From Tethya wilhelma (Eukaryota; Porifera; Demospongiae; Tethyida; Tethyidae): a stretch of DNA of 64,000 nucleotides. The stretch is taken from assembly GCA_964030475.1 (NCBI GenBank), contig CAXIPT010000002.1, positions 4,472,669 to 4,536,668 of the forward strand. Direction: 5' to 3'. Position 1 is the stretch's first letter; the number at the start of each line of letters is the position of its first letter. Below are positions 37,061-47,863 of this stretch, one piece after another. The notes under the pieces are model-generated. The model had not been told where the DNA came from. It saw nothing but the letters and a program-made list of their open reading frames with translations, and made no database searches. The position numbers and the translations under genes are program-made.

Positions 37061-37747
37061 AATTAGGAGCACAACTTCAACTCGCGTTACATGGCTCTGA
37101 TAATTATGTCTGCAGCACCACAGTTGGAAGTCAGATTGCCAGATCAGGTATTTGTTGTATTATTATTATGCTGCTATTAAAAAAAATGTAGTGACAGGTA
37201 TTATTATATCATACTGCTTAAAAAAAAAAAAAAAAGGTCTAGATTGATGGAACTACCTCCACGTGGTCTAGACTGGAATCTATCGTAACTATAGTACGAT
37301 GGATACTAAGTGTTCCATCAGTTATTTTTTTACGCATAAAAATTAATTATAGGCTTTGTCAATATTCATACTTATTAATGGTCACATGCATGCAACTCAA
37401 ATAGAATTAAGCTTACTAGCTCAGCAAATTAAAAAATTTAAAGTGCATGCTTATACTCTCCCCATACATGGTATGGTCCTATAGTTTTAACTTTTTTCAC
37501 TTAGGAATAATTATTTAATTTCAAACATTTGATGACAACACAACTAACAATTTACAATAATACTTACAATGACGATATAGAAACATAATCAAAGACTTTG
37601 AAGCACAAAGTAATATTGATTANCATGTTGACCTAGGCACTATATACCTAATGACACAAAGTTTCCCAATTGTTCATAATCATTAAAAAAAAACGTACTT
37701 ACTGGAGTGAGTCAACAAAAATTTTCCACACACACTCACCTTGAAGT
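37061..37747. other. Helitron 3' flank and A/T-rich intergenic DNA
   Basis: This contains an A15 run near 37221-37235, the candidate terminal hairpins at 37244-37320, and A/T-rich sequence with one N at 37623. I see no exon. Confidence 0.4.
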
Positions 37748-37888
37748 CTACTGTGGAGGATAAGCAGGGTCCTGGGGGTAAGGAGGAGCCTCAGACTGAG
37801 GAGGGTAACCACCAGCAGTTGGAGGAGGATATTGCTCTTGAGGGGGGTACTGTCCTTGAGGAGGGTAGGCTCCTTGTGGGGGGTATGC
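37748..37888 (-). pseudogene. Orphan exon of a YPPQ-repeat proline-rich protein
   Basis: On the minus strand the frame encodes repeats of YPPQ type (AYPPQG, QYPPQE, GYPPQS) and ends in TAG at 37748-37750, with a good donor about 10 bases later. The upstream part is cut off by an N at 37889 followed by a (CT)n tract. The repeats resemble the Pro/Tyr/Gln-rich tails of many cytosolic and membrane proteins, so no specific name is given. It may be the 3' end of a real gene broken by an assembly join. Confidence 0.4.
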
Positions 37889-37889
37889 N

Positions 37890-37925
<36 letters not shown>

Positions 37926-38210
37926 CCCCTCTCTCTCTCTCTCTCTATCTCTATCTCTCTAAAAACCATGTTTCTGTATTAGTGTCAAATTTTTATCACT
38001 TAAAGAGATTATAGCAAAATTGAAAGAAAAATAAAGTTTTGGTTACTTTCAATAATAATAATGTGACTCTCCTCCTTTGGAATGGCCATAGCAGCTGCAT
38101 GGTAAACGGTATCCTAGCAACTGTGATGTGTGCATGTGTTATTCTTTCAGTTTAAATTGTTTTAGCTTGCTTGAAGTGCTATGCACACACACACACAATA
38201 TATATATAAA
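37889..38210. repeat. Copy 2 of the ~255-bp direct duplication, directly after an N
   Basis: After an N at 37889 and a long CT tract, the sequence from about 37955 to 38205 repeats the 3'-UTR sequence of synthase gene C (31660-31904) with scattered substitutions. The copies then diverge in (CA)n and AT repeats. Confidence 0.8.
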
Positions 38211-38808
38211 TACAGGTTGCCTGCATGCATAGGTACTCACAAGGCATGCGTGTTGAACTGCCATCGGTAGTCCCCTATTATTATAGCTAGTATAATTATT
38301 ATATCTCTCCAATGCTCCATAATTATAATATGGCAACAGAAACCACATATGTAGTTTCTGTAGAAACCGAAACTAACATAATTATCATTATAATAATATA
38401 TATATTATAATTATTTTAACAGTTATACAGTACAATATACATTATTATGTAGTCTTGAATAATGAATTCTAATGGAAATGATAAGATGATAAAATATTAT
38501 TTATCGCATCTGTTCCAGGAAACAATGAATACACTTAAGCTTATAATTGCTATCTTTAGCTCCCACCCCTAGCAGGCTGATCGAGCTAGCTAGCCATTCA
38601 CAACGGCCCTCTTAATTGACGTGAACATGAATACACACATTTTTAATATAATTTGGTCTTTGAATCATGTACAATTATATTATTAATTTGAAATTGTATC
38701 AATTGTCTACATTAAAGAGGTGTGCATTAAGCAATTAATAACCATTAGCTTGTGTATGCCTTAATGATGGAGTGCGCTATAAATAGAAACACAGTAACTG
38801 TTCTATTT
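38211..38808. other. A/T-rich intergenic DNA downstream of DDX42
   Basis: Simple AT-rich sequence, presumably including the DDX42 3' UTR. I see no exon or mobile element. Confidence 0.4.
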
Positions 38809-39338
38809 TTAGTCCCAACGACTCTTTCTCTTTTTCTTTGGAGGAGGTGCCTCACTCTCAGCACTAGAGGTGTGGTCACTCTTAGCAGTGGGTGGAGCTT
38901 CCTGTGGAAGTGATGATGTCGCTGCTAAAGACCCGCTGGCCTGTTGGAATCTCATCTTATACTGAGCCAGGTACGTGGACTTCAACACAGATGCCCTGTT
39001 TCCCCCGGGACCAACCACTGATCCCATGGGACCCAGCGCAGGACTGGACATAGTGGACAGTGTCTGAGGAAGGAAGGAAGAAAGGACTAGTCACATGATA
39101 GTCATGTGATAGAAGGAAGGACTAGTCACATGACAGTCATGTGATATGAGGAAAGGACTAGTCACATGACAGTCATATGATACTAGTTATAGTAAATTTA
39201 GTCACCTCAGCAGTAGCTCCGAGGCCTGGCCGAGCTTTCTGCGATGCTCCACCCCCTCCTCCTCCAGAGCCACGCCCCTTTGGTCCTTTCCTGTGTCCAC
39301 CACCATGCTTTTGGCGAGATTTTCTGAAGCGAGCATTC

Positions 39339-39393
<55 letters not shown>

Positions 39394-39735
39394 AATGGTC
39401 CTTCCATTGTCTCTCCATCTCTTACCTGCATTGCAATGGACATGAGGTCCTCAGGTACATGCTGGTCTGCCACTTCCTGTAAAAAAAACAACAGTCAATC
39501 AAATCACAGCAACAATATCACATGATCAATCACATGACTCACTAAATTGCGAACTAGATCCCCAGCAAACTGGGAGTCCTTGTGAGTGACGAGGGTAAAC
39601 GCTGTTCCCTTTTCTCCTGCTCTTCCCGTACGACCAATACGATGAACGTGGGTGTCTATGTCCCTGGCTACGTCAAAGTTAACGACCGTCCTTATCGCCG
39701 GGATGTCCAAACCACGAGCTGTGTGTGTGTGTGCA

Positions 39736-39769
<34 letters not shown>

Positions 39770-40656
39770 CGTGTGTGTGTATGTGTGTGGGAGTTATAGA
39801 GTATCGTTTGTTTTATAGAGTACTATGTAAATTTGCTCAAGGAATCAACCCCTACCTAAGATCCCTAACACAGCAATGAGCCTGTACAAGATCATAGAGA
39901 GAGTAGCAGTTTCCCAACAATACATATCTTTCAGATTACTGTAGATCTAGAGTGTACATGGCCAACCCAACTCCCTGCTTGCCTTACCTGCCACATCCGT
40001 TGCTACCAAGGTAGGGAACTCCTTCTTCTTGAAGGCAGTGATGACCTTATCTCTGTCTCCCTGGGACATGTCACCATGGAGAAGACCAACTGGAATAACA
40101 CATACACAGTGAGAATGAGAACCAAGATGTCAATAATGAGACATGCGTACAGCATGCAAAGTGCAGTATGTGTATTTCTTTAACCTACATCTGCATGCAA
40201 GTGGTAAAGAGAGCTCTTGTAGTACACTGAGTGCAGGGTAATTGCCTCACACAGATTTATGCACATTCAAAAGGAGTATTGGTAGCAGCTAAGCTAGCTA
40301 GGATTAATCTGACTCTGGTTGCGATATATTCATTGATTTGTGAAGCTGATTGCTGGTAATCGTGATCATTCTGCAATACAGCGAGCAGGCTAGTAACTCT
40401 CACCTCTTCTGGTGTTAGCTAGATAACACAACCAGTGAGCACTCAGTGGCTAGAGTTCTCTTTAGCACTAGAATGCATGTAACATACAATGTCATGCTAA
40501 CAGCAATAACTTTACAAACAATCATATCATGATCTTTGAAAAAAATTACGACAATAAATGAACTCTTGAAATAGCCAGTTAGCTAGCAAATAAAAGAAAA
40601 GAAAAAAAGGGAAAAAAAAAGCCAGCACAGAGGGAGCAAAAAAAAAAAAAAAAAGG

Positions 40657-40690
<34 letters not shown>

Positions 40691-43075
40691 CCAGCACAGA
40701 GGTAGCCACTCAGTCTTAGCTTCCAAGACATCCCACATTCAGCAGGTGGCAGGTTCTTATCATCCCGACCCAGTGACCAACAGCCTTCGGTACACTGGTC
40801 CCCCCTTTCGGGCCATGCCATATACAGGCATGTAGGCTGAGGTGAGTCAGAGCTCCCGCAGGATGACTCGAACCCGCACACCTGGTTACAGTGGGCGCTC
40901 TTGGTGTAACGCCTTAACCACTGTGCCACATGTGCTGGCTGTAAATTAGAGAGGCTTCTTTCATCTTTATACTTTAATAATCTATAATAATTGATTTAAT
41001 ATTGATAAGAAGGAAAAAAAACGGCAATTGCAAATCCCCGACCTCGGACCTATAGGTTGAAGACTTCACGCGCAGACCACTGTTCTAAAGCGACCTTGGC
41101 TTACGTAATTCCAAGATTAGCTATTTTTATAACTTAACTTATTTCTTAATTGCACTGCGCATGTGTTGATGGAGACCCGTACCATATCTTTGAGTATGCA
41201 ATTGTTGTATGGTGATAATATACATAGGTACCATCATCACTCTACAATACAGCAAGCAGGCTAGTAGCTCTCACTTCTTCTGGTGTTAGCTAGATAATGG
41301 AACCAGTGAGCACTCAGTGGCTGGTTACTGTTACAATTAAAGGAATTGTGTCACTATACATAAGTGCTGTTTTGTTCCTAAAAATAAAATATGTGATGTT
41401 TGTGCTGTTCTATAACCATTTGCGGCATTTTTTGTTTTGTTTCTAGCACAATCTGGGTACCACATCCGGATACTAGCTCTGTGTACGTATGTATATTGAT
41501 CGTTTTGTCAAGAAAAAAAATGTCACTGTGTGTGTGAGTTGCTATATATCCTGTTGTAGACCACACCCACCTGAGTGCCCCTCCCCCCTCAGGCTGGTAG
41601 CGACCTCTTCAGAGTTTATCTTTCTTGTCACAAACACCAGAACACTCCCGGCAGACGTGAACTCGACCAGATGTTTGCAAAGCCACACCCACTTCTCTTT
41701 CTCGTCTTTCATTACCTCCACAATCTATGTTAATACAGGTAATTAAGTATTGAGCCTAGGAAGGTCGTGTGAAGCTGGGATTGGTACCATTGTGATCAGC
41801 TCAAATGGTCTAGTTTTCACTAAATTCATGATCATCAAATTTCTCTGAAACCATGAACGAATGAGCCCATGGTCGAACGAGATTTTTTTCAGAAAATGAC
41901 CATTTTCAAAACTTTGAAATAAAGTACATGCATCACTTGAAAGATCTCTTTGAGCTGATCACAATGATGCAAGACCCACTGTAATACAACCTTCCCAGGC
42001 TAAGGCTAGGGCTAGGGCTAGAGCCATTTTCATGTAAGTGATTTTTTTCCAGGTCTAAGGCTAAGACTAGGACTAGGGCTAGGGCCAGGACTAAGACTAG
42101 GGCTAGGCGCTAGGGCTGAAGCTAGTATAAGGGCCGTTTTCATCAAAGCCCTAGCCCCTAGCCCTAGCCTCTATTCCCTAGCCCCTAGCTGCAGCCCCTA
42201 ACCCTACAAAATCGCTTAGATGAAAATCTCTTAGATAAAAATCTCTTAGAAAGGGTTAACAATAGCTTAGATGAATAGAAAGATTTCTTTGAGCTGATTG
42301 CAATGGCGCAAGTCCCATTGTTATACGACCTTCCTAGGCTGAGATATTGAGTAAAATTGACATGGATTGGGAGAGAGTATTTTATGCTGATTTAAAAAAA
42401 ATGTTTGACTTAATGTCTCAGCCTAGGAAGGTCGTATAAAGCTGGGATTGGTACCATTGCGATCAGCTCAATGAGATCTTTCAAATGGTTTAGTTTTTCA
42501 CTAAATTCATGATCATCAAATTTGTCTGATACCATGAACTATAGCCCATGGTTGAGTGCGATTTTATTCAGAAAATGACCATTTTCAAAACTTCGAAATA
42601 AAGTATATCATTTGAAAGATCTCTTTGAGCTGATCACAATGGTGCAAGTCCCACTGTTATACGACTTTCCTAGGCTGAGATATATTACTGCTTACGTTCT
42701 TTCATTCTCATCACTGTATCGCCATACATACCTGTGTGATGTCGGTGTTAGCCTCCCCTAGGTCGCCTATGACGATCCTAACTGGATCAGTGAGAACATC
42801 GCGACACAAACGCTCTATCTTCTTACGAAATGTAGCACTAAACAGCAGAGCTGCACACGCACACACACACACACACACAATTTAGTAAAACTTGCGGCAA
42901 ACATGCAGATAAAATTGTCTTGTAAGACACAGTCATAGTTTCAATGACTTACTCTGTCTGTCTGGCCTCACATGGTTAGCAATGGACCTGACCTGAGGCT
43001 CTGCAGAGGGAGAAAACAAAGACATGGAGTTTGATATAAAAACTTTACGAAAAGACACACACATTCATACATTTN

Positions 43076-43144
<69 letters not shown>

Positions 43145-44322
43145 CACACAATCATTACTTCCTACCAAACCCCATATCAAACATCCGATCTGCCTCATCA
43201 AAGACGAGATATGTGACTCTCTGGAGGTTGGTAGCTTTGATCTTGACCAGGTCGATGAGTCTGCCAGGAGTGGCAACCAGAATCTCACATCCCTCCTTTA
43301 CTGCCTTGGACTGCTCCCATTTAGAGCCTCCTCCATAGACACAGGTCACGGTCAGGTTGTACGCCTTGGCAAACTTCCTACCCTCGTGGTAGATCTGTGA
43401 GGCAAATGACACTAGTTGATACACAGGATGATTCATTTGATGATATATATAGTAGCTAAGGATGCTGTATTAAAATGAGCTCTCTTACTTATGAAAATAT
43501 CAACAAGTTTGACAACACTGAACATTTGAGACTGTGCTCTAATCTACACACAGTCCATAGTGTCCAGGGAAGTATAGCTTTAGATCAAAGTGACCTCTCT
43601 CTCTAGACAACATCAACTGAAGGCCATCCGGTTTGAGAATGCTGCCGGAAGTGAAATAATGAGATTCATGCAATACTTTCTTATGGGACAAAATAGCTAA
43701 CTTTGACTGGTAAGGCGTAGGAAGCTGAAAAAGCAACCAAAAGAATGGGGAGAACGAGCGCTTTCCAATGGTGTTTGAAATTTTGAAAGTTTTTCAATTT
43801 TTTTTACCAGCATTCTCAATTCAGATGGAATTTAGTGTGTGCATCAGCACCAACCTGCTGGCATAACTCTCTTGTCGGAGCACAGATCAATCCGATTGGT
43901 CCATCTTCTTCTTTGATCTCTGGCTGGTCGATCGCATGGACCAAGAGAGGCCATAGAAATGCTGCCGTCTTTCCGGAGCCTGTCTTAGCGATCCCTATGA
44001 CATCACGCCCGCTGAGAGCTGCAGGGATGGCCTGGGACTGGATGGAGGTGGGCGTGGTGAACTCTGACCTCCGTATCAATGCCATTAGCTCATTACCGAA
44101 ACCAAAATGAGCAAACGAGACACAAGGCCGAGGAGGGGAATACCCTGTTACCTAATAGCAATGATGTAATCATTAGGTCACTATAATGATGATAATTAAA
44201 GGGGCGGTCTCACGTACTTTGATCCCCATCTTCCTCTTGATGTCCCTCACCTCTTGCTGAGAGAGAGAGGTGATGTCCGAGTGCTCCTCATAGAAGTCAC
44301 GGTTGAAAGATTTATAGTCAAT

Positions 44323-44375
<53 letters not shown>

Positions 44376-45287
44376 TGGGTGAGTGTGTGAGGCATATTTC
44401 AGCCTAGGAGGGTCGTATGAAGCTGGGATTGGTACCATTGCAATCAGCTCAATGAGATCTTTCAAATGATACAGTTTTTCACTAAATTCATGATCATCAA
44501 ATTTGTCCAATACCATGAACTATAGCCCATGGTCGAGTGTGATTTTTTTCAGAAAATGGCCATTTTCAAACCTTTTTAATAAAGCACATCATTTGAAAGG
44601 TCTCTTTGAGCTGATCGCAATGGCGCAAGTCCCATTGTCATACGACCTTCCTAGGCTGAGATATCAAGTCAAACTAAAGTGACATCGATTGGGAGTATTT
44701 TGTTGCCTATTTGGAATGACTTAATATCTCAGCCTAGGAAGGTCGTATGAAGTTGGGATTGGTACCATTGTGATCAGCTCAAAGAGATCTTTCAAATGGT
44801 CTAGTTTTCCCACTAAATTCATGATCATCAAATTTGTCTGATACCGTGAACTATAGCCCATGGTCGAGTGCGATTTTTTTCAGAAAATGGCCATTTTCAA
44901 AACTTTAAAATAAAGCACATCATTTGAAAGATCTCTTTGAGCTGATCGCAATGGCGCAAGTCCCACTGTTATATGACCTTCCTAGGCTGAGATATGGCAA
45001 TTCTTGCTCACTTAATGTATACTTCCATGCATAACTTACAGCAGAATGATCGATAGGTGGTAGTGGATCAATGACCTTTAACCTTTCAGATACGATTGGA
45101 TTTCCATCGGAATCATAATCAAACTCTAATTCTTCGTCGCCCTCAGCAACCACAATAGGAGCATTGGCCATCGCCTTGAAATAACTTTCCTGTGAAGAGT
45201 GAGATTATTGTAATTAATGAGCAGCTTTGTGTATGCATAGAGACTTACATGGTCATCTTCTTGCTCAATGTCGTATCGTACAGCTCT

Positions 45288-45358
<71 letters not shown>

Positions 45359-46213
45359 CTCGTGTTGGTATGACATTATGTGATAAATTAACTAACTGTT
45401 CTTTAGGTTTTTCTTTCTTTGTCTTCTGTTCTTTTATTTCAGTCTGTTGGTTAAAACATTGAAAAGAAAGTGTTCACTTCATTCAACACGTACACCCACT
45501 GGTTAGCCTTGCGATACCGTATAGCAGGAAGTTTTCGTGGGGAAAAATTTCGCAATTTGGAAGTTTTGCACGAAATTTGTAAGGTATAAGGTTGTCACGT
45601 AATGATTAGACACAATCCACGAAAATTTTCCCCCAAATTTCTATTCAAGACAATAGCGCAAAAATTTTCTCACGAAAAATTCCCGTTATATGGTCTATCA
45701 CTGGACACACCTCTATTCCTGCCATGAATGCGTCCAATGGATCATCCTCTTCATCAGACATGCCCCCTTTCCCCGCCCCCTCATTAGCATGATACTGTTT
45801 GGCAATTAGTTGACGTGTTGTCTCGTTATCCACTTCCCCTGAGGCAGTCCCCACCCCTTCATTATCACTGTCATCAGAGCCATAGAAATAACTGCACAGA
45901 AACAACACAACATGTGTCAACATGTCAGTAACACATGTACATTAGTTAGTGCTTGTCAAACAATTTATAGCCCCTCCCAATTAATTTGTTATCTAGGTTG
46001 TCAAGGTCCTTACTCTTCTTCACTCCGGTGTTTCCGCCCCCATCCGCCCTCCTCTTTCTGCTGTTGTTGAAAAGCTCCCAATTCTCCCGCTTTGTGAAAG
46101 CTACTACCCAGAGAGAAGCCGCCAAATCCAACACCTCTCTTCTTGCCACGACCGTACATGCTGTCGAATTGGTAATGGTCGTCAATGGACTGTGACCTCT
46201 TCATGGAATTCAT
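38809..46213 (-). CDS. DDX42: DEAD-box RNA helicase DDX42 (SF3b-associated)
   Basis: The 16 exons are 46213-46014, 45891-45711, 45443-45397, 45285-45249, 45189-45040, 44322-44218, 44151-43855, 43394-43166, 43000-42953, 42850-42732, 41724-41571, 40089-39988, 39718-39543, 39476-39426, 39337-39206 and 39063-38809. All are in phase, giving 760 residues (human about 940). The order is a GFGGF N-terminus, acidic [20 protein letters not shown] with [10 protein letters not shown]-motif region, AKTGSGKT (I), PTRELCQQ (Ia), TPGR (Ib), DEAD (II), SAT (III), ATDVAARGLD (V), [10 protein letters not shown] (VI) and C-terminal [11 protein letters not shown]42 binds SF3B1 during U2 snRNP assembly in the nucleus. 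The long Ser/Gly tail of vertebrates is shortened. Several acceptors abut (CT)n or (CA)n tracts. Confidence 0.95.
39078..39185. repeat. ~40-bp minisatellite in DDX42 intron 15
   Basis: Three units share GGACTAGTCACATGA followed by a palindromic GTCATGTGA segment. Each can fold on itself. Confidence 0.8.
40640..40943 (-). mobile_element. tRNA-derived SINE with T-rich tail
   Basis: Read on the minus strand, the head carries an A-box-like TGGCACAGTGGTTAAGG and a B-box GGTTCGAGTCATCC in tRNA spacing. A ~150-bp body ends in CTCTGTGCTGGTC and a long T run. A second, partial copy of the 3' end (CTCTGTGCTGGC plus T run) follows at about 40610-40640. The T-rich rather than A-rich tail on the sense strand is unusual. 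Confidence 0.7.
41014..41105 (-). other. tRNA-like relic with T-rich tail
   Basis: The minus strand reads AGAACAGTGGTCTGCGCG, followed about 20 bases on by GGTCCGAGGTCGGGG. These are degenerate A- and B-box-like blocks followed by a T run. It is probably an old SINE or tRNA pseudogene and not a functional tRNA. Confidence 0.35.
41745..42004. mobile_element. MITE family 1 copy in DDX42 intron 10
   Basis: Left end TTGAGCCTAGGAAGGTCGT and right end ACCTTCCCAGGCTAAG enclose the family's AAGAGATCTTTCAAATG-type palindromic arms. Confidence 0.8.
42001..42210. repeat. Folded array of telomere-like CTAGGG hexamers
   Basis: Degenerate GGCTAG/CTAGGG units on the left half (about 42001-42125) face CCCTAG units on the right half (about 42150-42210). 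The whole region is an imperfect hairpin, directly abutting a MITE. The unit differs by one base from the metazoan telomere repeat TTAGGG. Confidence 0.65.
42277..42350. mobile_element. Half-copy of MITE family 1
   Basis: Only the right arm is present (TCTTTGAGCTGATTGCAATGG through CTTCCTAGGCTGAGATATTG). Confidence 0.7.
42402..42683. mobile_element. MITE family 1 copy in DDX42 intron 10
   Basis: Full-length copy starting TTTGACTTAATGTCTCAGCC and ending CCTAGGCTGAGATATAT. Confidence 0.85.
43075..43142. repeat. (GA)n microsatellite in DDX42 intron 8
   Basis: A pure GA run of about 65 bp following an N at 43075. Its true length is uncertain. Confidence 0.9.
43598..43790. repeat. Interspersed repeat (family R), copy 1, in DDX42 intron 7
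   Basis: It shares AGTGAAATAATGAGATTCATG, TTATGGGACAAAATAGCTAAC and GGGGAGAACGAGC blocks with 53974-54160 in PAR-3, at about 90% identity by eye. No TIR or coding capacity seen. Confidence 0.75.
44394..44674. mobile_element. MITE family 1 copy in DDX42 intron 5
   Basis: Starts ATATTTCAGCCTAGGAGGG and ends CTAGGCTGAGATATCAAGTC, with conserved internal arms. Confidence 0.85.
44721..44995. mobile_element. MITE family 1 copy in DDX42 intron 5
   Basis: Second copy in the same intron and same orientation, about 45 bp from the first. TIRs read ATATCTCAGCCTAGGAAGG. Confidence 0.87.
45290..45356. repeat. (GA)n microsatellite serving as the DDX42 exon 4 acceptor tract
   Basis: On the minus strand this is a (CT)n run ending directly in the CAG acceptor of exon 4 (45285-45249). 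Confidence 0.9.
45516..45694. mobile_element. MITE family 2 copy in DDX42 intron 2
   Basis: Imperfect TIRs: ACCGTATAGCAGGAAGTTTTC at the left and the complement of ACCATATAACGGGAATTTTTC at the right. A related copy is at 54859-55067. Confidence 0.65.
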
Positions 46214-46619
46214 GAACTTTTAATAGTGCAAATACGCTTGACGACCCTTTACCAGATAAACGGTAAAGGGTCTCTATCTTTATGCAGCTATTTTGTGCAA
46301 TTTTTAATTTTAGTGGGGGTTCCTTTAACAATGAATGATTAATTATAATAATAATAATTAATGCATGTCTTGTGATTATCATGTACAGATTTAAAAACAT
46401 ACTGAAGGAGACATTTCAAGAATAAAAAACTTTCCACAATTTGATGGGAAAAAAAATAAGTCGACAAAATACACACATACACTGGTAGAGATAAAAGGTT
46501 AATTGACAACCAAACAAAAATAAATAGTGTCTGTCAATACACTAGCTAATCTTCACTGAAGTAGCTATCACATTTACACACACACACACACACACAGAGA
46601 GAGAGATGTTCTGTGCCAG
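46214..46619. promoter_or_regulatory. Short intergenic region, PAR-3 3' end to DDX42 start
   Basis: The two genes are on the same strand and only about 400 bp apart, so this must hold the PAR-3 3' UTR and the DDX42 promoter. A short (CA)n run lies at about 46575-46595. No exon seen. Confidence 0.4.
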
Positions 46620-47820
46620 CTATACCTTGGCCATCGACGACAGGAGTACCTCATCTGGACTGTCCGGACTATCATAGTCATCCAACAGAGGCATGCTGTG
46701 TCTATGAGCTAGAGCAGGGGCTGGCTGGTTGCTATAGCGACCCTCTCCTGCAACAGGCAAGGTCTGAGTTTGTCCACTGGCCACGCCTTCTTGCAATGAT
46801 GGCCCCGCCCCTTTTAACGAGAGAGTGAATCTTTGCATTCGTAGCACCTGGTCTTGCTCCTCAGGAGTGAGAGAGGCTGTCAGTGATTCCGAGGATAGCA
46901 TGTCGATGGAGACACTCTGGGCACGACGGTTGGTTTGAGGGGATTTGGACTTCTTGCCACCTTTGTCCTTGTTACGCTTCCTACAATGACATCATAATTA
47001 CATCATAGTTATAATCACACACAGACACACACACAAAATTAAGTATTGATAAGAATAGATGTATGTACCAGCTAAAGAGATACTTATACTATACCAGCAG
47101 TCAACAGAGTTAAATCTTGAAAGATCAAAAATTGAAACATGGACACTTAGCAAGATTTAAACATTAATTTTTTAAACTTTCAAACACTGTGCATGAATCA
47201 TTTGGATATAGGACATAATATTATGCAACAACATGTCTGACTAACTTACTTGAAAACTTTCTTCAGGAACCCCTTCTTCTTGGTCTTAGCTCCGACTGGG
47301 TTCTTGGTGTAGCTGATAACAGCTGGTGTGGAGGCTGTGGAGCTCTCCAGGTCATAGGCAACTGGGGAGAAATGAAGAGACAGACAGCTAGTTTGATTTC
47401 AAGTCTTGATCATAAAACATCTATTATCATGAAGTTCTTGGTACTCAACCAGAGAAAGCTATATACTAATTTACAAGCAACTGAACTACATGCTTATTAT
47501 CAAATCCATACGTATTCTGTGTGACAACTTTGTGCTCATTGCAAACACATTAATAACCCTTTCTCTCTCAACCTTTACATACCATCCACTCCACGTTGAC
47601 CATTAACATCATCAACTGGTTTCTCAGCTGTGGCAGACGTGGAACTATTGTCGTAGGAATGGTCGACTGCTCGTCTAAAGCTGTTCCTTGTTGACCTGTT
47701 CCTGAGGTCAGAGCCATCGTCCACGAGGTCACTGCGATTGATGGAGTGAGCCATGACGTTATGAAGGGACTCCAGGGAACTGCTCTTTACAAGACCAAGT
47801 TGAGGACCTACTTCCAACCC

Positions 47821-47863
<43 letters not shown>

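Larger units (their letters stand above)
31905..37320 (+). mobile_element. Autonomous Helitron (rolling-circle transposon), boundaries approximate
   Basis: The insertion lies between the two copies of a host-derived duplication and carries a complete RepHel gene. A possible 5' end is the TC at 31911-31912, preceded by A. At the 3' side, 37282-37300 forms a small hairpin (ATCGTA, 7-nt loop, TACGAT) nine bases before a CTAA, inside a wider inverted repeat TGATGGAAC/GTTCCATCA. This resembles Helitron termini, but the base after CTAA is G rather than T, so the end is unproven. Confidence 0.6.
40363..41330. repeat. ~90-bp direct repeats flanking a SINE-bearing block in DDX42 intron 11
   Basis: Copies at about 40363-40455 and 41230-41328 share GCAGGCTAGTA, CTTCTGGTGTTAGCTAGATAA and CAGTGAGCACTCAGTGGCT blocks. 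They are about 870 bp apart in the same orientation. Confidence 0.75.

Noticed and set aside
31650..38210. The flanking direct repeats taken as LTRs of a retrotransposon
   Set aside because: The enclosed protein is a Helitron RepHel with no reverse transcriptase, and the repeats correspond to a host 3' UTR.
41014..41105. Functional tRNA gene
   Set aside because: The A and B boxes are degenerate, and I could not fold a clean cloverleaf with a standard anticodon loop.
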